Shown here: positions 1 to 9,504 of the stretch, piece by piece | Layout: each line of letters begins with the position of its first letter | How positions within the stretch are numbered: position 1 is the first letter of the stretch | Origin: Rhodobium orientis | GTDB taxonomy: Bacteria; Pseudomonadota; Alphaproteobacteria; Rhizobiales; Rhodobiaceae | Assembly (NCBI RefSeq): GCF_003258835.1 | Contig: NZ_NPEV01000033.1 | Location: 1-60,674 of the forward strand | Reading direction: 5' to 3' | Length of the DNA: 60,674 nt | Notes under the pieces: model-generated | The model's input: only the letters and a program-made list of their open reading frames with translations | Told to the model about the DNA's origin: nothing | The model's database searches: none | Program-made: the position numbers and the translations under genes

Positions 1-18
1 TCCCAACCTCTTTCCTGA

Positions 19-252
19 TTGTGCCATCGCTTCCTCCCGTCAGTGAAATATAGCACGGAAAGAAGCTTAAGAAGACACGCTGTTCTTGCTTTTGCCGCGT
101 CGCAAAGCGGAGAGTTCAGCGATCTGGCTATTTGGGCCTATGGCGGCATCATCCTTGCGATCTCTGCATTCTTTGCATGGCGTTCGACGCGCAAGAGCAA
201 GGGCACCTCTCCAACATCAAGCAGAAACGATACCCCACCCCCAAACGATTGA
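19..252 (+). CDS. possible small membrane protein
   Basis: Short frame from a TTG at 19, stopping 7 bases before the ATG of the next gene. It would encode up to 77 residues with one hydrophobic stretch (AIWAYGGIILAISAFFAW, about residues 37-54) followed by a basic tail, a membrane anchor with a cytoplasmic tail. The true start is uncertain because the codons before the helix look poor; translation may begin further in. Tight spacing to the secreted-protein gene suggests they share a transcript. No family recognised. Confidence 0.3.
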   Translation: MCHRFLPSVKYSTERSLRRHAVLAFAASQSGEFSDLAIWAYGGIILAISAFFAWRSTRKSKGTSPTSSRNDTPPPND

Positions 253-259
253 GGGCGAT

Positions 260-1321
260 ATGTTTCAACAACAATTGAGAGAACCAATTCTTAGACAGAG
301 GGTCGCGAGCAGTCTTGCGGCGTTCAGAGTAGGCCGTATCCCGGTTGGATCGGCGTTTGCGGTATTGGGAATTTTGTTTGCGGCTTTTACGAACAACACC
401 GCACGCGCTGACAATTGCTTCCCGAATAGCCTTGCCCCCGTTGTAATGCAGGAATTGCGGTCGAGCTTAGAAAAGCACTTCCGCGGGCGGCAAAAGGTCC
501 ATTGGTACAGCACCAGCGATCCTCGGCAGGCAAAGGCGGTATTGGATGTCGTCCGAAATGCATTGCCCCCCAGCACGCCAATCGCCGAGATCAATCAGAT
601 TCACTTTCTTCGGGTGCCAGACGGGCGTTCGCTGCTGCTTTACAGCGATCACCAGCAAACGTGCGGTTTTGCCGATACTGTGCTTCTCGACGACGACACC
701 ACACGGATTGCGATCAGTGCAGCTCACCGAATCCTGGAAGACGAAAGGGATAAAGCCAGAGCTCAGGCGAGCGATCGTTACCCGGCACGAGAAAAGCTCC
801 TGCTCCTAAGGAATCTGCTCGTTTCCCATGAGCTTCGCCAGAAAGCACCAGCGCATCTTTGCCAGGAACTGAAATATGATCCCGAAATTGGAGCCGTTCC
901 TGAACTCCTGGAACTCGAAGAAAACGCCTCCTTTCGCCGAACGCCGGTTCGCTATCTCCACAACGATCGGACAGATAGCTCCGAAGTTGTCGACGACTTG
1001 TTTCGAAACGCTGCTGGCGACGAGAACTTCGGCTCGTTCTGGCCCGTAGAACACATCATCCTTATGCAGAATGGCGACTTCACCGACATTCTCTTCGCCA
1101 ATAATACCTATGTCTGCGGCTTCGGGCCGTTCGCATCATTCCATGCCGACACCGTGGAATCCTGGTTCCAACCGTTCCAAAAACCTGACCGCACGACCCG
1201 GCCGGGTGATCCCCTTTTCAATATGAGCGAGGACGAGCGGAAAACCTTCCAGATGATGCAGGGCATCATTCAGGGCGAAAAACCCGTCGAAGGGCTGCGC
1301 CCGCTTTTTGGGAACAATTAG
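260..1321 (+). CDS. secreted protein of unknown function
   Basis: 353 residues from the ATG at 260. This start is chosen over the upstream in-frame start because it puts a signal-peptide-like segment near the N-terminus: basic stretch, hydrophobic core AFAVLGILFAAF, then NTARA just before a DNCF mature end, at about residues 31-53. The mature part is acidic, contains a few Cys residues and has no motif I recognise. Probably periplasmic. It stands alone before the IS element and could belong with the preceding small membrane frame. Confidence 0.6.
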   Translation: MFQQQLREPILRQRVASSLAAFRVGRIPVGSAFAVLGILFAAFTNNTARADNCFPNSLAPVVMQELRSSLEKHFRGRQKVHWYSTSDPRQAKAVLDVVRNALPPSTPIAEINQIHFLRVPDGRSLLLYSDHQQTCGFADTVLLDDDTTRIAISAAHRILEDERDKARAQASDRYPAREKLLLLRNLLVSHELRQKAPAHLCQELKYDPEIGAVPELLELEENASFRRTPVRYLHNDRTDSSEVVDDLFRNAAGDENFGSFWPVEHIILMQNGDFTDILFANNTYVCGFGPFASFHADTVESWFQPFQKPDRTTRPGDPLFNMSEDERKTFQMMQGIIQGEKPVEGLRPLFGNN

Positions 1322-1736
1322 CAGTAGGAAAGCCCCTTAAACGTCGACATTGCAGACGTTCGTCTTGGTCCGCCCAATGGTTGGCCGAGCCGGCTCTTTG
1401 CCTTCCAATTCAGGGAAATTGGTTTCGGCTGTGATGGCACTTTCGGCTGCGCTTCGCCGCAGTCCACAAAAGCCTCATTGGCGACCGCAGCGGCGAAAGT
1501 AGCCTCAACCTCTCCGTAAACGACCCCGAACCGATGCGGATGCGCGTGCGGTAGCCCATTGGCGGAATGATCTAAAGCCCGCGATCAGTGCCCCGGCCAA
1601 CTCAAAATGCGTACCTCACTTCCGAATGGAAGCGCGATTCACGAGGTCTCCTCCCGACAGATCTAGGCCCTATCAAGGCCGAAAGCTAACCGCTTCCATG
1701 GAATAATGCAGGATTGCCGACTGTCGAAACGCGCAC
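1322..1736. other. non-coding stretch before IS element
   Basis: About 415 bases with no credible gene, RNA or strong hairpin. It separates the secreted-protein gene from the left end of the IS481-like element and may be old decayed sequence. Confidence 0.4.
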
Positions 1737-2728
1737 TAGATGTTTAACCTCGGCATTTTCTGGAGCGGATTGAGCTTGAAGCGTTCCGGCTGTGAGGTCC
1801 ATTCTTTGCAGATGAACTCGTAGGGGGTGAGGCCCTTGAGGGTCTTGAGCCTGCGAGCGAAGTTATAGGCCGAGACGAAGTCGGCGAGGTGTTGCTGGAG
1901 CTGATCGTGGCTCTCGTAATAGAAGCGCTTGACGGTGGCGTTCTTTATCGTGCGGTTCATCCTCTCGACCTGTCCATTGGTTCAGGGATGCTTGGCCTTT
2001 GTCGTGCGATGCTCGATATCGTTGGTGGCGCAGGCATATTCGAAGGCGTGCGCCCTGAAGATTTCTCCGTTGGCTATGGCCTCTTTGATCAACGGCACTG
2101 CTGAACCTCCGGCGCCGGGCGTGGTAAACTGGATCCCATTGTCGGTGAGCACGGTGTGGATCTTGTAGGGAACCGCCTCGATCAACCGGAGCAGGAACTC
2201 TCTGGAGATGGCTGTGGTCGCCTTCTCGTGCACCTCGACGAAGGCGAACTTCGAGGTGCGATCGATGGCGACGAACATGTGCAGCTTGCCCTGTTCAGTC
2301 CCGACCTCGGCAATATCAATGTGGAAGTAGCCGATCGGATAGCTTTTGAACTTCTTCTTGGAAGGTTTGTCCCCTTCAACATTAGGCAGCCGGCCGATGC
2401 CGTGGCGCTGCAGACAGCGGTGCAACGACGAGCGCGTCAGATGCGGGATCGTTGGCTAGAGAGCATAGAGGCAATCATCGAGCGGCAACAGCGTGTAGCG
2501 TCGAAAGGCGACAATGACGGCTTCCTCTTCCGGTGAAAGCACCGTCGATTGCGGCTCACTCGGACCGGTCGGCAGATCGGCCACCGAGGACCGCTTCTTC
2601 CACTTCGCCACAGTCTTCTGGTTGATCCCGTAGCGCTTCGCCAGAACTCTCAGGCTCTCTTGACTATGTTGTATCGCTCGACGGATCGCCGCAGTCGTTT
2701 TGGCGCTCCCATGGTGAACCTGGCCCAT
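1736..2728 (-). pseudogene. IS481-family transposase, two in-frame stops
   Basis: Read on the minus strand from ATG 2728, one continuous frame gives an N-terminal helix-turn-helix (LRVLAKRYGINQKTVAKWKK) and a DDE integrase core (FHIDIAEV, VLTDNGIQFTT) ending in the family's usual NRTIKNATVKRFYY and ..YNFARRLKTLKGLTP blocks. The frame is broken by TAG just after DDCLYAL (a Gln codon in relatives, CAG to TAG) and by TGA after KAKHP (the conserved Trp of HPWTNGQVER, TGG to TGA). No frameshift is needed to join the three pieces. The natural stop lies inside the terminal repeat. Confidence 0.85.
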
Positions 2729-2788
2729 AGCGCATCCTTTGATTCGAGTGACAAGGATGCCCCATCAAAGCCTGGGATCAAACATCTA
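1737..2788 (-). mobile_element. IS481-like insertion sequence, inactive
   Basis: The ends are imperfect inverted repeats of about 30 bases, both starting TAGATGTTT when read inward (left end from 1737, right end up to 2788 on the other strand). Length is about 1.05 kb, normal for IS481. The left flank reads CACTAG and the right flank CTAAG, compatible with the CTAG-type targets known for this family, but a clean target duplication is not visible. The single transposase frame carries two nonsense codons, so the copy cannot move by itself. Confidence 0.8.
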
Positions 2789-3952
2789 AGCCCGATACGG
2801 GTCGCCCGTTAGCACCAAGGCGCAAAGGTCCGGCCTGGTATTTCGCAGTACAACAGGGTCCGCGACATATCGTTTGGGTTCGGCATACGGAATTGCAACG
2901 CTTGAACCCTCGCCGGTGGAAGTGACTTTCGCCTCAAAGCAGGCCAATGCGCATCCAATTGTGATAAGCTTGCTTGAAAGCGGCGTCACGATTAGTCGAC
3001 TATCTCCGATTACGCCCAGCGAATCTCGGTATCGCTGCATGGCCTCGAGGAGTTGCCTGTATGCTTCAAACGGATGGCCTTCGTGCGCATAGATGATATT
3101 GCCAATTGGCGTTTGCCGTTTCGAAAATAAAGCATCATCGTATTCTAGTAGCAACCGATCACCTCGACGTGGATCGCTTGATGGATGTGGAAGGACAGGA
3201 CAGATTTCAGCCCACGTCGGTACTTTGCGCTCGATCCTTAGCACCTGCCCTAAGCGGTTTTCCCCCAGAATAGGAAACCATACCATCGGTAGGTCACTCA
3301 GCGTTTCCGACTGAAATGCTTCGGAATACCCTGGAACAAAAACGAGTTCATTGGCGGGATCTTCAGCGCTGATTTTCCCGTCGAGGGCAGGATCTTCTGC
3401 TACGAGAACCTGTACAGTAACTTCCGATGCAAGTGAGCAATCTCCGTTCTTGACGGGCACAACTCGGGCCAGAACGGAAAGGAGCACCGACAGATACACA
3501 ATTCTCGGAAGAGAGCTTACGTCTATGACGAGATCAGTAATACATTCTAAAGAGTCCAACATCTGCCGCACACCTTGCGTAAGCGCCATGGTCGAGCTTA
3601 TGTCATCGTCGACTTCGGGCGCTCCAACGCTGATGCTTCTAACCTTCCCAATGCTTTTAAATATTTCCTCAAAATTCGCCCCATTCTCCTGTGTTATTTC
3701 TTTTAATTCGTCGTCCAAATTGTAGTTTGGGAATTCAACTAACAAGAGTGTGGCGGTCTCAATAGGGATTTCTGACGCGGCCAGACGCTCAACAAACTTA
3801 CGAAGGACATCAACTGCTCGCACATCGAAACCAAGTCCAGCTATGTAAAGCAGCTGAAACTTTGAATCATCCGACTTTTTGTCATTATAGATTTCGTCCC
3901 AAAGATCCTCAACGGCGGAACCTTTGCGGAAAACGTAGTTCTGCCAAATCAT
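2786..3952 (-). CDS. unrecognised 388-aa protein, last gene of NADAR/PRTase operon
   Basis: 388 residues; its ATG overlaps the end of the ATPase gene by one base, so the two are probably translationally coupled. No family recognised with confidence. Alternating strands and helices with two blocks that look like Rossmann-type nucleotide or sugar-phosphate pockets: LLYIAGLGFDVR (34-45) and DLVIDVSSLPR (140-150). No signal peptide or membrane helix, so cytosolic. The stop TAG is formed by the outer bases of the IS481 end at 2788, so the C-terminus may be altered or shortened by the insertion. By context it serves the same pathway as the NADAR, SIS-HAD and PRTase proteins. Confidence 0.75.
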   Translation of the reverse strand: MIWQNYVFRKGSAVEDLWDEIYNDKKSDDSKFQLLYIAGLGFDVRAVDVLRKFVERLAASEIPIETATLLLVEFPNYNLDDELKEITQENGANFEEIFKSIGKVRSISVGAPEVDDDISSTMALTQGVRQMLDSLECITDLVIDVSSLPRIVYLSVLLSVLARVVPVKNGDCSLASEVTVQVLVAEDPALDGKISAEDPANELVFVPGYSEAFQSETLSDLPMVWFPILGENRLGQVLRIERKVPTWAEICPVLPHPSSDPRRGDRLLLEYDDALFSKRQTPIGNIIYAHEGHPFEAYRQLLEAMQRYRDSLGVIGDSRLIVTPLSSKLITIGCALACFEAKVTSTGEGSSVAIPYAEPKRYVADPVVLRNTRPDLCALVLTGDPYRA

Positions 3953-5868
3953 TATCCGAGCTCAAGCCTCCCCACCGGCTGATAGCCCCTTTCCATCCAA
4001 CTAGACAGGCGTTGAACAGTAGCTTCCTGCCACCCCCCATACTGTAAAGGGAGATCATAGTATGCGCACATCGTGCGATTAAGATAGAATACGTAACCTC
4101 CTTCGCGGTTAGTGCTGGGAGAGCTTTCTCTCATTACCAACAGGTTTTCAGCCACACATTCGAAAAGTACTCGTTTCAACCTTTCTGAGGTCGCATCAGA
4201 TCGAGTGTTTAGTTGTTCAAATTTCGAAAGCTCGGATGCCGGCAATCGGACGCCCGTTACCCCAGGAGCGTAGGGCGCGTTTATCTGAAAAGTTCGATCA
4301 CGGCAGAAATACCCTATAGAGTCTAAGAGCCTCTGCGCTTTTGAGCCTTCCTTGTGGCTGCGAGTTATGAAGGACCTTTTACTCGTGGCAATGTCCTTCA
4401 AGCGCTTCTGCTGTTCGACTGGAAGAAGCTCAGGGTGGGTTTTTCTGCGCAGGACTTGCTTTGCTTTCATACCTTCATAGAGGGCTGCTGCGAGAGACAG
4501 CAATTCCTCGACGTTGTTGGTCGCCATGGCGCATACGCGTTCGAATCCGTAGTAATATGGCAGGTCAATTTCTTTGTGTGCGAAAATTTCCGCTGCCGAC
4601 CTAATTGACGCATTTTCTCTATCTTCAAGTTCATAACTACTTAGTGGGCTCATATCGAACGATAGCTGTCGGCTAGCCTTATCTCGGGCTATAAGGATGC
4701 GAGTCGCGTATAGGGCGACTATCGCTTCGAGACCGGCACGCCGGTCCTTGGCTTCGCCAATCCACTCAGAGTATCGAAGGGTTTTCGACTGCTCATCCGT
4801 CACTTCGTTGAACCGACGCTTTGCCGCCTGGAAAAGCTCCTCAATTTCCTGTGAAAATAGTATTTCTTGGAGAAATTGAGAAAAAGACTGACCTGGAACA
4901 ACAGATTGCATCTGAAAACGTCGATCTAAGACGTTATGAGCAAAACTAATGAATTGTTGTTTATTGCTGCCACCTCCCCAAATCTCCTCCAGCGGATACT
5001 CCCGAATATCGCGGCCTGTCCGCACGCCTTGAGATAAGAACCGGTCACCAAAAGCGATCGACCTACTGGCGAGCCAGATCGGAATTTGTGGCCGCAACTG
5101 AACAAGTTCATCCAACAACTGAGATCGCTGCCCTCTTCGTAACGCCTGAACGTCGTCGATCATAAGCAATCGAACAGTGGCAACCTCCCGGTCCCTATGA
5201 AGAAAACGCACTGATTGAAGCCAAAGCACTGCCTCGAACCGGGTATGAGCAGGAGGTGAATTGTCCGGTGTCTTTGGAGCGGATATATCGAGATATTCGT
5301 AGACGAGCCGCTCTTTCTCCCGGGCCCATCGAAGCATTTCGTGAGGGGAGGAAAGGCGCGGAATCGACTGGGATCCATGTACCTCTTCCACATAATCCAG
5401 CCTAACATCGCTAAGTGGGTCCGCTGCTAGGTGGCTCAGGAATTCTTCGAGGCTTCGAAGAGCCCGCATCACGATCCTGCAATCGAGAAGTGCGCGGAAT
5501 ACACCGTCGCCCGCGGCCGATGCCCCCGGAGGAAGATCAGCAAAACCGGAAGAGCACGACAGCATCACACCGAGCATCAATGGCCCTTCGGCCTCGCTGA
5601 TCACGCCCCTGCCAACTAAGAAACGACTAGTTTCAACCTGGCTAGGGCCCGCGTTCCAGAACGCTCTTAATGCGCTTGGGGTAAAGGCACGCATGATCGT
5701 CGATTTTCCACCACCCGGAGGGCTCCGAAAAACATGCACAGCGCCCGCGAAACAATCCTCGTGAAGTTTTTCGAGAATCTTAGGTGAGAAAAGATGCGCA
5801 AAATCTTGATCGGAGGTCGTACGCTCGGACATCCGCTCAAGGAATGGATTAGAACGATAGGCCATCAC
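3952..5868 (-). CDS. P-loop ATPase (ORC/CDC6- or STAND-like) of NADAR/PRTase operon
   Basis: 638 residues. Walker A SPPGGGKST at 49-57 and Walker B LLMIDDVQ from 234, followed by a sensor-like block IPIWLASRS; the order suits AAA+/ORC-CDC6 or STAND-type regulatory ATPases. The C-terminal ~300 residues are helical with no nuclease or protease motif I can see. The start overlaps the PRTase stop by four bases (ATGA). By analogy with other conflict operons it is probably the sensor or switch gating the nucleotide-processing enzymes beside it, but that role is inferred from context only. Confidence 0.8.
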   Translation of the reverse strand: MMAYRSNPFLERMSERTTSDQDFAHLFSPKILEKLHEDCFAGAVHVFRSPPGGGKSTIMRAFTPSALRAFWNAGPSQVETSRFLVGRGVISEAEGPLMLGVMLSCSSGFADLPPGASAAGDGVFRALLDCRIVMRALRSLEEFLSHLAADPLSDVRLDYVEEVHGSQSIPRLSSPHEMLRWAREKERLVYEYLDISAPKTPDNSPPAHTRFEAVLWLQSVRFLHRDREVATVRLLMIDDVQALRRGQRSQLLDELVQLRPQIPIWLASRSIAFGDRFLSQGVRTGRDIREYPLEEIWGGGSNKQQFISFAHNVLDRRFQMQSVVPGQSFSQFLQEILFSQEIEELFQAAKRRFNEVTDEQSKTLRYSEWIGEAKDRRAGLEAIVALYATRILIARDKASRQLSFDMSPLSSYELEDRENASIRSAAEIFAHKEIDLPYYYGFERVCAMATNNVEELLSLAAALYEGMKAKQVLRRKTHPELLPVEQQKRLKDIATSKRSFITRSHKEGSKAQRLLDSIGYFCRDRTFQINAPYAPGVTGVRLPASELSKFEQLNTRSDATSERLKRVLFECVAENLLVMRESSPSTNREGGYVFYLNRTMCAYYDLPLQYGGWQEATVQRLSSWMERGYQPVGRLELG

Positions 5869-6986
5869 GTCTCACGATGGCGGCTTACGCGTGGGAAAAG
5901 CCCAAAAAAGGCATACTCCTCTGGCCCCCACAAAAGATAAATGGAATTATTGGGTGTGTTGTGGGAAAGTACGAGAGGAAGCGCACAATCGGCGAATCCC
6001 ATCATTGCATTTTCGGTTCCGCCGATTGCAATATGCCGATCACTAGCGCGTGTGTCATAGTATTTTTCTTTTTTGGCAATTTTTATTACGTCCGAGTCCT
6101 CTGGATCGGTGAGCGCATACTCCTTCTCGATAGGATGCAAAACCACTACTTTTGGGGGCTTGAAACCGTGCTCCCCCGCGAATCTCTCACTCCAATATTC
6201 AATGTGATCTATAGCCTGCCTTGTCGCAACATATAAAAGAATGTAAACTTCATAGTATTCTCGGCTAACAAGATCGCCTTCGTGTATTCTCTCGTATATC
6301 TTTTTTATTTTCCCTTTGTAACTTCTTTCTGTATTGTCATATCTTATATATGTGTTCCCACTTCCTGAAAAATCATCAATTAGCCATACAAGATTGAATC
6401 GCCCTTCTTCATCATCGCTCCTGTTAAAATCCGATCTGAATTTCCTAACATTTTTACGCAAGGCCTCAAGCATATCTCCCGTTTTCGCTTCACCTAGTTC
6501 ATAGGCCTGCCATATTTGCTCATTGCTAATTGCCCCGTTACTTGCGCGCCTTAGTTCATTTGTGTGAGCGCCGTCGCTAAGCCCTAGATACAGCGATCGA
6601 ATGCGCAATTCTTCAAAACGCCAATGTCTGGACAACGCTTCAACTTTATGTAGCGGTATCTCATCTTCCTCCGCAACAAGCCTCAGCCGTTCCTGAACAA
6701 TCACGTCGGGATAGGAGATTTTCACAAGATGAGACATCTCCTTTTCGGAAATAAATATCAGTTTGTCCAATATTAGGGAGAGGGCGACAGGCCGATCAGG
6801 TTCCTCAAATTGATTCAGCCATAGAGCTAAGCTCTCAATAAACTGCTTTCCAGGCCCGTATCTTTGGTATTCATTATATTTATATTCGGACAGAAACTGC
6901 AGTCTTGTCGAGTTCTTCACCACTGTTTCGGAGTCGATCCAGCCCATTACTTGAGCCAGTATCTCTTGGGCATTCACCTCCTTCAT
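5865..6986 (-). CDS. phosphoribosyltransferase-like protein (PRTase-CE type)
   Basis: 373 residues. The diagnostic piece is WLIDDFSGSGNTYIR (201-215), matching the PRPP-binding loop of type I phosphoribosyltransferases (hydrophobics, two acidic residues, then a Gly/Ser/Thr loop). The N-terminal ~190 residues are helical and charged, as in the conflict-system PRTases sometimes labelled PRTase-CE. If active it would move a ribose-5-phosphate from PRPP to a base-like acceptor, or hydrolyse such a bond. Overlaps both neighbours by four bases. Base composition is more AT-rich than the CRISPR genes nearby, hinting at separate acquisition. Confidence 0.8.
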   Translation of the reverse strand: MKEVNAQEILAQVMGWIDSETVVKNSTRLQFLSEYKYNEYQRYGPGKQFIESLALWLNQFEEPDRPVALSLILDKLIFISEKEMSHLVKISYPDVIVQERLRLVAEEDEIPLHKVEALSRHWRFEELRIRSLYLGLSDGAHTNELRRASNGAISNEQIWQAYELGEAKTGDMLEALRKNVRKFRSDFNRSDDEEGRFNLVWLIDDFSGSGNTYIRYDNTERSYKGKIKKIYERIHEGDLVSREYYEVYILLYVATRQAIDHIEYWSERFAGEHGFKPPKVVVLHPIEKEYALTDPEDSDVIKIAKKEKYYDTRASDRHIAIGGTENAMMGFADCALPLVLSHNTPNNSIYLLWGPEEYAFFGLFPRVSRHRET

Positions 6987-8923
6987 GGCGCGTCCCCTGA
7001 AATATCGAAGCGAAAGGTACGATCACCGGAGATTTTAGTGCGGTCGAGATACCATATGGTGGCATCGACATCGCGCTTCAGTTTCGGCGCAAGCTTCCAA
7101 CCCCTGTCCAGCCTTCGAGATGGAGAGTCTACACTGAGCGAGTATCTGTGTTGCAGCAATGCAGCATCATTGCCTGGCCACGCGCCCAGATCTCCCATCG
7201 TCACAATCTCGTAGGGATCAATACGGCATTCTTGAATGATATTGGCAATTAGGTGCGACTTACTGACGCCTTCAGACAGGATATCAATCGAGTGCTTACT
7301 ACGCGAAATCGTCGCAGTTTCAAGGCCAGCATGTTTTAGAGCATCAGCAAAGACGAACCACATGTCTTCCGTGCTCACTCCGTTGCTAAAGCGAACGCTT
7401 AATTGATAAGGTGGGTTTTCGCGTATGTTCTGGATCGGGACACCACAGGATTTAAGATTAGTCACAATACGCTTGGCATGTATCAGGAAGTCGCTCGAAA
7501 CAGAATGCGGGAGAATTGACGTTCCCATTGTCCCGATCCAGCCGCCGTTGTAAAGCCCGAGACGGATCTGCGGCCATATCGATTTATCAAAACGCTTTTC
7601 AAAACTCTCGGCTATTGACCCCCCACGGCCGGAAGCGATGCCTATGACAATGCCAGCTGCAGCGAGCTTTTCTATGTGCCTACAAACGGATTCGGAAGGA
7701 GGCTTGTCCCGCGCACTAGAGCTGCAAATTGTCCCATCGTAGTCGAATACTATCGCTTTGAACCTCTGTTTTTGAAGCGAATTTTCGGCTTCAATACGCG
7801 CCCTTCGAATCTTACCGCTCGATTTAGCGGATGGCCAATGGGCGCCAAGGACTTCGTATTTCGAATCTTCACCACGAATTGCCTCCTCAGCCGGTGGTGG
7901 TATAAGATCTTGAAGGTCGGCATAGTAGAGGTGTCTTCCAAGGTCTGATATCATTGGCTTCGCAATATTCTTACAAAGCGCATTCGCGGCCTCCGATACC
8001 AGATACATACCACCAATGAGTCCGGAGATAAGGTGCGAGGGCGAAGCCCCACCGACAGACATCTCAAACACAACCACTTGACTTGGTACACGCGTTTTCA
8101 TGTCCTCCCAAAGCCCCTCGACGTTTGGCTCTGAAAGGATGAGTATTGCCGTGTCTTCAGGGCGCTCGGTAAGCCAGAGGTGTCTTCCATGCGCAAACGA
8201 TCTAAAATCCGCGAGTTGAACGAAAAACAGAGCGGACTCAGAAAATCTTGACTCCAGATCCTCCGCTATCGGACGAAGTAAAGGTGAATAGATAATTATC
8301 AGGCCTCGCCGGCTCTGCGCTTCGGCCATAAAGCGGCGTGAACGATCAACCCATTCCTGAAGGCTTAACTGGCCAAACCTGATGCTTGATAGATCGGTGA
8401 GGTCGAGCTCCCCCTGCCCATCAAGCTCTTTGAAGGCGCGAGCGACCAAAGTTGCGCTATAGGCGAGACTGTTTGTCGCTAGATAGCCATCTTTCTCGAC
8501 TAAACTGAAAACGTGAGAGGTAACATCGTTCAGTGCGTCGACTCGGCCCATTAAAGGGCTCGTTTCCCGGTTCGTAAGAACATGGACGGCGCGAGAGCTA
8601 TGCTGACGTGCGCGCTGGAGCGCTTCGATAATATCCGGATTCTTGCCCTCAGCTGAGAAGAAGAAAAGCGGGCTGCCGGAGGCCAATGTTGGGTTGCATA
8701 TCAACTCCAGTGGCGTAATGGGTCGAGAAATCCGGCCTGTATATGCCTCGTGCAGACTGCAAAGAAGTGAGGCCACAGTATAAGACCCGCCCGAGCCAAC
8801 GCCAATCACACTCGATTGACTGGTCGCCGCAATCCCTTGCTTGAGATCATCGATGGGAGCTGCAATAGCTTTTCTGACGGTTTCATTCAGCTGCTCAAGC
8901 TCGGCCTCATATGGAGTGGTCAT
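6983..8923 (-). CDS. SIS sugar-isomerase domain fused to HAD phosphatase
   Basis: 646 residues from ATG 8923; an in-frame TTG at 8953 that overlaps the NADAR stop is the alternative start. The N-terminal half is a SIS domain: VIGVGSGGSYTVAS (about 39-52) is the phosphosugar-binding loop. The C-terminal third is a Cof/IIB-type HAD hydrolase with motif I DYDGT (394-398), motif II IASGR, a Lys in SEGVSKSHL and motif IV GDLGAWPGND (577-586), so all catalytic blocks are present. Predicted to isomerise and dephosphorylate a sugar phosphate, plausibly one made or used by the adjacent PRTase and NADAR proteins. Confidence 0.88.
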   Translation of the reverse strand: MTTPYEAELEQLNETVRKAIAAPIDDLKQGIAATSQSSVIGVGSGGSYTVASLLCSLHEAYTGRISRPITPLELICNPTLASGSPLFFFSAEGKNPDIIEALQRARQHSSRAVHVLTNRETSPLMGRVDALNDVTSHVFSLVEKDGYLATNSLAYSATLVARAFKELDGQGELDLTDLSSIRFGQLSLQEWVDRSRRFMAEAQSRRGLIIIYSPLLRPIAEDLESRFSESALFFVQLADFRSFAHGRHLWLTERPEDTAILILSEPNVEGLWEDMKTRVPSQVVVFEMSVGGASPSHLISGLIGGMYLVSEAANALCKNIAKPMISDLGRHLYYADLQDLIPPPAEEAIRGEDSKYEVLGAHWPSAKSSGKIRRARIEAENSLQKQRFKAIVFDYDGTICSSSARDKPPSESVCRHIEKLAAAGIVIGIASGRGGSIAESFEKRFDKSIWPQIRLGLYNGGWIGTMGTSILPHSVSSDFLIHAKRIVTNLKSCGVPIQNIRENPPYQLSVRFSNGVSTEDMWFVFADALKHAGLETATISRSKHSIDILSEGVSKSHLIANIIQECRIDPYEIVTMGDLGAWPGNDAALLQHRYSLSVDSPSRRLDRGWKLAPKLKRDVDATIWYLDRTKISGDRTFRFDISGDAP

Positions 8924-8946
8924 GCTGGTTCTGTGTCCCGCGGCTG

Positions 8947-9504
8947 TCAGCAATCGTCTTCAGCACGTCCCGTCGCGCGTATTTCAGCACGTAGTTCCAT
9001 TAGCATTCGCCCCAGCATGTTTTCGCCCTTCCCATTGACTTCTCCCCAGAGCCGATTAACAGCGTTATTCGTGCGAGCAACTTCCACCAGTTGAGCGTCG
9101 CCGGTGGCCGCAAGCAACTGAGCTAAATCATTGTGCTGGGTAAATTTTGCTTTTAATACAGCTCGCATTCTATCGAACTTGATCTGCGACCAGTTCGGCA
9201 CGACCTCCCAAGTGTAAAGGCCATGAGCTGCCATTGCAGCTAGCGCGGGTGTCGGGGCATTCAGAATCCATTCTCGCACCGCGGGCTTAGCTGCCTTGCC
9301 TGCCTGATAGGCATGTTCAGCGGTAGGGTATTTTGTTCCTTCGAATATGACCTCTCGACGATAGAGGTTACTGAAGGCTCCATAAGGCTTTTCGTTCGCT
9401 CGATAGAACTCTATTCTCAGCCGAAATTCAGAGTCGCAGCTGTCGCTGTGATCGAATGTTTGGTCTGAGGATTTGGCATAGTTATATCGGATCATATTGC
9501 ACAT
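8947..9504 (-). CDS. NADAR domain N-glycosidase (YbiA/DUF1768 family)
   Basis: 185 residues, first gene of the five-gene operon. After an N-terminal extension of ~30 residues comes a full NADAR domain: IEFYRANEKPYGAFSNLY, KYPTAEHAYQAGKA, NWSQIKFDRMRAVLKAKF and the closing RLWGEVNGKGENMLGRMLM. Members cleave N-glycosidic bonds: YbiA acts on riboflavin-pathway intermediates, and other NADAR proteins remove ADP-ribose from guanine or act on ADP-ribose. A second start (ATG 9495) is possible. Placement with PRTase, SIS and HAD enzymes argues for a dedicated ribosyl-nucleotide pathway rather than riboflavin metabolism. Confidence 0.9.
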   Translation of the reverse strand: MCNMIRYNYAKSSDQTFDHSDSCDSEFRLRIEFYRANEKPYGAFSNLYRREVIFEGTKYPTAEHAYQAGKAAKPAVREWILNAPTPALAAMAAHGLYTWEVVPNWSQIKFDRMRAVLKAKFTQHNDLAQLLAATGDAQLVEVARTNNAVNRLWGEVNGKGENMLGRMLMELRAEIRATGRAEDDC

